Positions 21,756-27,601 of a DNA stretch of 27,601 nucleotides are shown here, piece after piece. A program made the position numbers and the translations under genes. The stretch lies in NCBI GenBank assembly GCA_018398765.1, contig JAHBMJ010001667.1, positions 1 to 27,601 on the forward strand. Direction: 5' to 3'. Position 1 is the stretch's first letter, and every line of letters begins with the position of its first letter. The notes beneath the pieces were generated by a model. It worked only from the letters and a program-made list of their open reading frames with translations. It made no database searches and was not told the DNA's origin. This DNA comes from Chromera velia (lineage: Eukaryota; Sar; Chromeraceae).

Positions 21756-22271
21756 TTTGGAGGCAGAAGAGAGAGGACTAAGGGAAATACAGAGCCCTAT
21801 GACCCCTCCCAATGCCCTTTCTGCCGACCCCAGCCGATGTCTCACAGAGGGACGGAGAGAGCCGCCTTCAAAGAAAGTGCAGCCTAAATATTTGTACTGA
21901 TCAGTTCTCTCTAATTCCTTTCCCTCAAAGAAGATCGGCTCTCTAATGTTCTCTTCATTGTTAGAAAGCTTCATCACTTTAGTCTTTTTTAGATTGACCG
22001 TGAGGCCCTATATCTGATAGTATTCACCCAATTTATTCATTTTCGATTGAAGCTCCCACGAAGAATGACCAAACAGAACAAGATCGTCAGCGTAACCGAT
22101 GCTTTTGAGAGGCTGAGACCCCAAACCGATCGTATCGTCTAGACTAACCCAATCTTTCCCTCTTTTTCTCTTCCTCCCCGCTTCCAAATTGGTCTTGTCG
22201 TTCCCCTTTCCACTGCTTGCCCCTCTCAATCTACCTGCTAAGATGTATGCTAGACTATAAGAACGAATATC
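21684..22271 (-). pseudogene. LINE reverse transcriptase fragment (YADD palm)
   Basis: Minus-strand translation begins with YSLAYILAGRL, matching the LF-type block after QGDPLSP. It then gives SIGYADDLVLFGHS, where YADD holds two catalytic aspartates, and LQSKMNKLGEYYQI. An in-frame TAG at 22010-22008 follows, then GLTVNLKKTKVMKLS and YKYLGCTFFEGG, the YLG block of non-LTR enzymes. The stop falls where related enzymes often have Trp, so a TGG-to-TAG change is plausible. After SASKIMLF near 21750 the homologous frame changes. Dead copy; the YADD variant is typical of non-LTR enzymes. Confidence 0.85.
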
Positions 22272-22949
22272 TAGCTACACACGAAGACAGAAATAAAGAC
22301 TCACGAAGAAATCGATCCGTAGGTCTTTATTCCAGAGAAGGTCCTTATAGAATGGCAAGCAGAGAGCCACTCCAAGAGGAAAAACGTTCAATTCTATCAA
22401 TCGATCGAGATGAAACAATGAGAAATTTTGTGAGTCAAAATAGATGCGAGAGGAGACGCCTGACGGAGTCTCTGCGTGCGGGAACCCCGGAAAGCCCCAA
22501 ACGAGAAGTGAAAGAGTTCCAAGGATAACAATCACTTGCATAAACAATCGGGACTCAGCGTGCATCACTCAACGTGCAATCACTGATAGGAGAGACGAGC
22601 CGGGATCAGTTAAAGAGAGAAGCGCATGGAAAGATGAATATAATGCGTGAGGCGAGCCGACCAGTGGTGGCGCGCGCAGCATTTAAAGATCCGGATGGGG
22701 AGTTACGCGCTTTAAAAATTAATTTGCTTGGCATGCACCCCTTACCAAACAGACAGAGACAAAAGAAGTGCGCATCGACAAGCAAAAAACAGGAGCAGCA
22801 TGCTTCTGGAACATTATGCCTGCCCAAGGGTTATCTCGTATTCAGCTTTCTATTGGGCTCTCATCATTTACTATTCTATCCTTCTCTGACTCTTCCCTCC
22901 CGTACCCGTTCTCCCGGTCAGCCGAGGAGCTAACGTAATGGTGCACGTT
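22272..22949. other. Unassigned DNA between the LINE and the LTR element
   Basis: About 680 bp with no recognised motif. Both strands have open frames of about 70-120 codons, but none shows a known domain. It may be more decayed LINE sequence or the insertion target of the LTR element. Confidence 0.35.
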
Positions 22950-23205
22950 TGTTACGGACCTTTGGACCTAGGCTCGATTTGGTCCTTAGAGTAATACAGA
23001 GAATTAATAGCATTAAATACATACTGTAATACAAAGGCATGCACATCTGTATCTCAGCCTTTGCAATACAGATTGATTGAGCCTGTTAGAAGGACCGAGT
23101 CTTTCCCGATCGATAGGGAAGGCTCTTGTGTGTCTGATAGATTCTCTGTATGTAGAAGTTGTGGGTGAGTTGATTCCTAAGTTCTAGAGAGCTTAAACTA
23201 GAACA
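22950..23205 (+). repeat. Putative 5' LTR
   Basis: The segment starts TGTTACGG and ends AGAACA, giving the inverted TGTT...AACA ends usual for LTRs, and it stops one base before a primer-binding-site-like sequence. The five bases before it are ACGTT, a candidate target-site duplication that cannot be tested without the 3' end. Inside, CTTTCCC at about 23102 and GGGAAGG at about 23117 can pair. Without the second LTR the left border is provisional. Confidence 0.55.
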
Positions 23206-24234
23206 TTGGTCAGCAGAGCTTCGGGTGCGACCGGGGAAGACAAAATTCCCACAAGGAGTGGGTCGGGGTACAGGCTGTTAGAGGCGGGGGAGAGTTCTCC
23301 ACCATCGATCCCCTCTGTGCATCCTTGGGCAGAATCTCTCGACTTCAGTTCTGTTCCATCTATTGGCTCTCTGTTCTCGCCCACCCGCAGTATCCGAGAT
23401 TCCTCCAGCGAATCAGACTCAGTCCCATCCGATCCAGATTCTGAGCCACAACAGCAGCAAGCAGACATGGGGGATGCAGTCAGATTTGACAAGCTCGAGC
23501 AGATTGGGAAGGTCAAGCGAGTGACTACAGTCTTTATCCCAGGAAAAACAAACGGACAGGTCTGGTATGCCACCTTTAAGGCAAAGGCAGATGCGGGAAA
23601 CCTAAATATGAATGAGAAGAAACTGTTGCTGGTAGGTCACTTTGAAGATCCTGACCTTATCTTATGGTGGAATGAAAACTCCGCTTCCGCCACAACTTCA
23701 GACGAGGTTGACACCTTGTTCCTGGAAGCGCATGGAAGCACCGGTGTGATACAGGCGCACGCCGTCTACCGTATGGCTGACGTGCGGCTGAACCTCGGAG
23801 ATGACTATGACAAATTCGTTGAACGCTTCGTCGACGTCTACATCCAGGTAAATCCAAACAGAAGAAGAAACGACAGAATCAGTTCCTTTGTCAACGCGCT
23901 TTATCCCGAGCTGAGAGAAGAGCTGGAGATAGAACAGATCTACACCGATTGGGACCAATTGAAGAGGAGAGTCGGGTATCTTCATGCCAAGCAACAGAAG
24001 AAAGCAAGGGCTCGAATTGCGGGGGTGCAACAGAGAGACGAGAGAGACGAACTGGCCGAGTTGCGGAAACGGCTCGATCAGCAAGCTGCTCAGATCGCGG
24101 CTCTGAGAGGCCGCGGCCGTGGCCGTGGGGGATTCACCGACCGGGGGCGCGGTCGCGGTAGGAGTGGCTTCGGCTATTACCCCGTCTACCCGTCTCCCAT
24201 GCATGGAGGCTATGCATTTGGCGCGTACGGTTGA
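23197..24234 (+). pseudogene. gag: gag of the LTR element (capsid part and RGR-rich tail)
   Basis: The frame is open from 23197. The first ATG is at 23467-23469, preceded by 90 protein-like codons rich in Ser/Pro with a QQQQ run. The part after the ATG gives a gag-like helical region (GQVWYATFKAKADAG, DLILWWNENS, DKFVERFVDVYIQVNPN, INALYPELREELEIE-type spacing), a charged helix, and an Arg-Gly repeat tail ending FGAYG. It stops at TGA 24232-24234. The following codons in the same frame read GGFNSHFRGGHGG, so the TGA probably replaced CGA of an RGG motif. It would package the element RNA in a virus-like particle. Confidence 0.75.
23207..23219 (+). other. Putative primer-binding site
   Basis: TGGTCAGCAGAGC begins one base after the LTR end. 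It resembles the TGGT-AGCAGAG complement of an initiator-Met tRNA 3' end, with one extra C. The fit depends on the host tRNA sequence, which I cannot see. Confidence 0.5.
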
Positions 24235-24281
24235 GGTGGCTTCAATAGCCACTTCAGAGGGGGACACGGAGGGCCCCTGGC

Positions 24282-24401
24282 ATGAGAGGAAGAGGAGGCC
24301 ACTACCAACAGTATGGAGGCAACAACGGTTTCAACAACGGTCCCCCCCATTGCTACACTTGCAACCAGCCTGGCCACAAGGCCTCCAATTGTCCTATGTA
24401 G
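24282..24401 (+). pseudogene. gag nucleocapsid CCHC zinc knuckle, shifted frame
   Basis: In a different frame from the gag body the sequence reads MRGRGGHYQQYGG and then CYTCNQPGHKASNC, a perfect CX2CX4HX4C knuckle (24351-24392), ending at TAG 24399-24401. The frame change from the gag body lies in the GGGCCCC run near 24271-24277. It fits loss of one C, or a base-calling error in a homopolymer. Confidence 0.8.
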
Positions 24402-25045
24402 GGAAACAACCCGGGTGGATTGGCGTAGAGGTTCCCCAGTCCACCCAGCAGTTTGCGAAGCCTCGTCCTCTCCCGATTCCCCCGTGTGTGCGTGTAGAAA
24501 AGCAACATGTAGACTGTGAGCGAGAGGACGACAATGAGAAAGGAAGAGTCCCGAAGTCGCAGGTTTCTCAATCGCCTGTGTCCTTCCCTTCTCTGGTAAA
24601 GCATGCAGACAGACAGATCGACTCTGAACAAGCGAACTCAAAGAAAATGGAGGCAGAGATGGTAGCAGTAAAGGTCGGTCCCAGGCCTTTCATGACAATG
24701 TTGCTGTTTGATAAGCCTGTGTCTGTTCTTATTGACACAGGGGCAGAAACTTCGTTCATTGATGTGAATACGACTTTGCATGCTGATGCGGATGTCGACA
24801 GGCCCACGGTGGGTCTGTCCGCAGTGGGACAGACGGGCGTGTCGGTGGTGGGGGAGATTACGGCCAAGTTTTCTCACCCTTCCCTGCCGAAGAAAGTATT
24901 CCCACACTGCCTGACCGTCACAGAAGATTCGGGGTACAAAGCAGTCTTGGGGCAGGACTTTTTGAAGCTGTTGGACCCAGTAGTACAGTACCACTACCGT
25001 GAAGACCATCTGGACGTTGCGGACCTCCCCTCCTTCGAGGTCTAG
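24395..25045 (+). pseudogene. Retroviral-type aspartic protease of the LTR element
   Basis: A linker rich in Pro, Lys and Glu is followed by SVLIDTGAETSFID. DTGA (24734-24745) is the active-site loop of dimeric retrotransposon proteases. YKAVLGQDFLKLLDPVV then gives the usual LG.DFL end of the fold. It cuts the Gag-Pol polyprotein. The frame (starting phase as in 24395) is the one used by all following pol domains. It stops at TAG 25043-25045. Confidence 0.85.
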
Positions 25046-25615
25046 TACGAGGATGGAAGGAAACCGATGCGTGTCTCCGCCTTCACGCGCACGAACGTCT
25101 CCAAAAGAGCGAGGGCTCTTGTGCGTGTGCAGGTTGAGGGGACGGAAGGGGAGGAGACAGTCATTTTAAGAAGGAATTACCCGAGGGGGTTTCCGGGACT
25201 TGCCATCCCAGACCAAGTAGTAGACGTCAAAACTGGAGTCACCACAGTAGAAGTCATGAACATCGCCACCAACCTCATCCGCTTAGGACCGAATTCACTC
25301 CTGACTTTTGCAGAGCCGTTCTCTCGTGTGTCGTCCGTCGCCGCAGTCACCACCAATGCTCCCGCCTCTGCCTACACACAGCAACCGCCGATTCCCAAGA
25401 AAGAAGACTCGCCTGTCCCTGCCCCTCCCTCGCAGAAGCTTTCGCCTGTAGATCTCTCTCACCTGTTATGCGAATTGAGGAAGAGATACGAGAGGGTCCT
25501 TCAAGAATATTCCGATCTCTGGTCTCACTCTCGTTTCGATATTGGAGAGCTGAGAGTGGATGGAAAGCCTTTCGAGGTGACCATTCCTACTGGAGATTCC
25601 CCTCCCATTCGCTAG
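25046..25615 (+). pseudogene. Pol linker between protease and reverse transcriptase
   Basis: Same frame as the protease. It includes KRARALVRVQVEG, a beta-rich segment (VVDVKTGVTTVEVMNIATN), a Pro/Lys-rich stretch, and the pre-RT region LLCELRKRYERVLQEYSDLW, HSRFDIGELRVDGKPFEV and GDSPPIR. TAG at 25613-25615 stands exactly where gypsy elements usually have Gln in the PIRQ motif. Confidence 0.75.
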
Positions 25616-26398
25616 AACCAAGACAGAATCCCGTACCACCAGAGAGAGCATGTGAAGAAGGAGTTATAAGAGATGGAAGAAGGGGGAGTGATTCGTCCCT
25701 CCACTTCCCCGTGGGCTGCCCCAGTCGTTTTAATCAAGAAACCAGATGGGACGACCCGTTTCTGTCTAGATTTCCGCAAATTGAATCAAGCCACCAAGAG
25801 AGATCTTTTTCCCCTCCCCCGAATTCAAGAGACACTCGACCGCCTTGCAGGAGCTAAGGTATTCTCAGCACTTGATTATACCTCCGGCTTCCAGCAACTC
25901 CGCATGCACCCCGACCATGCAGAGAAAACCGCCTTCGTCACTCCGTTCGGACTTTACGAATTCACCAAGATGCCCTGTGGGTTGGTAAATGCCCCTTCTA
26001 TTTTCCAGAGAGCCATGAATTTAGTTCTTGCAGGTCTGTCCAGAGACCTCGCTCTCGTTTATGTCGACGACATCATCATCTTCAGCCGATCTCATGACGA
26101 ACACATCCAAGACTTGAGGGAGGTTTTAGGTTTGGTGAGGAAAGCAAATTTGAAGCTCAAACTCGAGAAGGCACAGATTGCCATGACAGAGGTAGAGTAT
26201 TTGGGACATATGGTGTCAGAGAAGGGGGTCAGACCGAGCAGAAAGAACATCTGGAAGATTTTGCAGTGGGAGCCACCGCAGGACAGGAAGGAGCTCTGCT
26301 CTTTTCTGTATCTGTGCTCCTACTACCGTTATTTTATTGTAGGCTTTGCTCGTCTCTCCTTCCCTCTTTTTCAGATATTACTTCCTGCAGATGAGTAA
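25616..26398 (+). pseudogene. Ty3/gypsy reverse transcriptase
   Basis: After TAG 25613-25615 and TAA 25667-25669 the frame gives [54 protein letters not shown] (first catalytic Asp at 25874-25876), [24 protein letters not shown] (26060-26071) with IIIFS, and [15 protein letters not shown]. All seven palm and thumb blocks are present and spaced normally, so apart from the stops the enzyme looks intact. It copies the element RNA into DNA. A TAA at 26396-26398 ends this segment before the RNase H linker. Confidence 0.93.
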
Positions 26399-26875
26399 GG
26401 CAGACCGGTCCCGTTTGTTTGGAATGGAGAAAGAGAGGAAATTTTTGGGGAGTTGAAAGAGAGGCTGATGACCCCTCCGATTCTCGGCTTCCCAGATATG
26501 AGCCTGCCGTTCAGGGTGAAACCGGACGCATGTGAAGTGTCTGTGGGAGGCGTGCTCACGCAGATGCAGAGGGGAAGGGAAGTGGTAATTGCGTATGTCA
26601 GTAGAGGGTTGAGTATGGCAGAGAAAAATTATAGCCCCACCGAGAGGGAGGCCTTGGGGGCTGTCTACTGCTGCAAGCAGTGGAGGCATTACCTGTTTGG
26701 GGGGGCAGCGTATGTGATCACGGATCATAAACCAAATTTAGCGATGTCCGACCGCAAAGTAACGAACAAAAGGGTACACAACTGGGCGTTAGAGTTGCAG
26801 GAATATGGGTTGACGTTCGTTCATAAGGCGGGGAAGGAACATGTGGACGCAGACGCCGTTTCCCAACAGCCATAG
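26399..26875 (+). pseudogene. RNase H domain of the LTR element
   Basis: The frame continues from the reverse transcriptase without a shift: GRPVPFVWNGEREEIFGELK, then FRVKPDACEVSVGGVLTQ, AYVSRGLSMAEKNYSPTERE, AYVITDHKPN and DADAVSQQP. The catalytic Asp (26525-26527), Glu in TERE, Asp in ITDH and Asp in DADA are all present. It degrades the RNA strand after copying. It ends at TAG 26873-26875. Confidence 0.9.
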
Positions 26876-27601
26876 CCTCCCCCATCTCTTTCCGCCTCCG
26901 TAGACAGCGGGGTCCCTTTGTGCCGTCACTGCAATTAGCCTGCTGACGGTAGCAAGGAGATCCGATCTGGTATGGCTGCCGCCCTGGCAGGTGTGCAGGC
27001 AGGTGTGTCCCCTTTGCAGGTTGAGAGGGGCTTTCTGGACCATGTGAGGGAGGAGTTACCGAGAGACCCTTTGTTGAAGGATCATTTCAAATACTTTGCA
27101 GAGGGGGTGTTGCCTCAGGAGGCAAAGAAGGCGAAGCAAATTCTGTTGGAGGAAAGTGTGTTTGAAGAGAGAGGAGGTTTGTTGTACAGGTACGAAGGAA
27201 GGGGAACAGAAAGGAAAGAACAGTTGGTAGTGCCTGAGACGTGCAAAAAGACGGTTATGGTGATGAATCACGATCACTAGTTAGGGGGGCACCTAAGGGT
27301 AAATCGGCTGACAGAGAAGACTCTCCTACACTTCTGGTGGCCAGGTTTGAGAGCAGACGCGAGGGAGTGGGTCGCTTCCTGCCGAGAATGCAGAGAGAGG
27401 CTCAAGCCGAAAGCAAAGAGAGCACCTCAGACTGTGCCCATGCCTCCCCGTCCTTGGCACACACTCGGCATTGATATGTCAGGGCCCTTTCCGACAAGCA
27501 GGAGGGGAAACAGATTTGTGCTCGTTGTGACAGACCATTTTGGAAAGGATGTGGAGACGTTTGCCCGCCTTGAGCTGCCCGCTCATGTCGTAGCACAGAT
27601 T
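26876..27601 (+). pseudogene. Integrase, N-terminal part, truncated by the window edge
   Basis: Same frame again, with TAG at 26936-26938 and at 27278-27280. The zinc-binding domain is seen as NHDH, stop, LGGHL, then FWWPGLRADAREWVASCREC: an H-x6-H pair with CX2C at 27380-27391. The core begins with WHTLGIDMSGPFPTS, whose Asp (27473-27475) is the first of the DDE triad. The frame stays open from 27281 to the last base. The other two catalytic residues and any chromodomain lie outside the window. Confidence 0.88.

Larger units (their letters stand above)
19484..22271 (-). mobile_element. Decayed LINE-type (non-LTR) retrotransposon, 5' truncated
   Basis: On the minus strand the order is: reverse transcriptase from about its fourth conserved block (22271), palm and thumb, C-terminal region to about 20653, then an untranslated 3' region ending in ATC-type repeats at 19766-19752, with a second similar tail at 19506-19484. 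The reading frame is broken by several stops and at least two frame changes. Nothing resembling an endonuclease or the first half of the reverse transcriptase is found to the right, so it is truncated. The exact right border is uncertain. The two tails may mean two nested or adjacent 3' ends. Confidence 0.7.
22950..27601 (+). mobile_element. Ty3/gypsy-type LTR retrotransposon, 5' part, running off the window
   Basis: Order is LTR (22950-23205), primer-binding site, gag with CCHC knuckle, then protease, reverse transcriptase, RNase H and integrase. Integrase after RNase H is the Ty3/gypsy arrangement. The copy is damaged: one TGA and two single-base frame changes in the gag end, and seven in-frame TAA/TAG codons in pol. 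The 3' LTR and the rest of integrase are outside the window. Confidence 0.9.

Overview
The window is nuclear DNA of a eukaryote. Genes are split by GT-AG introns, coding exons are separated by long stretches rich in tetranucleotide and dinucleotide repeats, and two classes of retrotransposon are present. A cold-shock-domain/glycine-rich protein, intron-dense genes, moderate GC and abundant TCTG-type microsatellites would fit a unicellular alga of the alveolate/chromerid kind (for example Chromera-like). That placement is inference, not something the sequence proves.

Layout: (1) 2-382, the 3' terminal exon of a gene entering from the left, ending in a tail with 15 cysteines. (2) 905-2981, a three-exon gene for a secreted protein with 22 cysteines (515 aa after splicing, family not recognised). 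(3) 2982-7509, no convincing gene; it holds a hairpin, an AT-rich island (about 4140-4960) and TCTG/CAGA microsatellites. (4) 13365 down to about 8141 on the minus strand, a multi-exon gene for a large, low-complexity, partly coiled-coil protein of unknown function. A further possible exon lies at 7651-7510. (5) 13366-14234, a divergent intergenic region carrying a perfect 15-bp inverted repeat with arms 112 bp apart. (6) 14235-17276 on the plus strand, a seven-exon gene for a cold-shock domain protein with an RGG/YGG glycine-rich tail; three internal tail exons are symmetric phase-2 cassettes. (7) 17277-19480, repeat-rich DNA with no gene seen. (8) About 22271 down to 19484 on the minus strand, a decayed LINE-type retrotransposon (YADD reverse transcriptase remnant, broken C-terminal region, 3' region with hairpins and ATC-type tails). 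(9) 22950 to the right edge, the 5' part of a Ty3/gypsy-type LTR retrotransposon: putative 256-bp LTR, primer-binding site, gag with CCHC knuckle, protease, reverse transcriptase, RNase H and the start of integrase.

The host genes share an intron signature: all twelve accepted 3' splice sites end in TGCAG. The most curious signal in the mobile part is that the whole pol region of the LTR element stays in one frame for about 3.2 kb yet is cut by seven stops, all TAA or TAG and none TGA. Ordinary decay through C-to-T changes at Gln codons is the simplest explanation. Stop-codon readthrough or reassignment is the alternative to test. No CRISPR array, bacterial operon, rRNA or tRNA gene was found.
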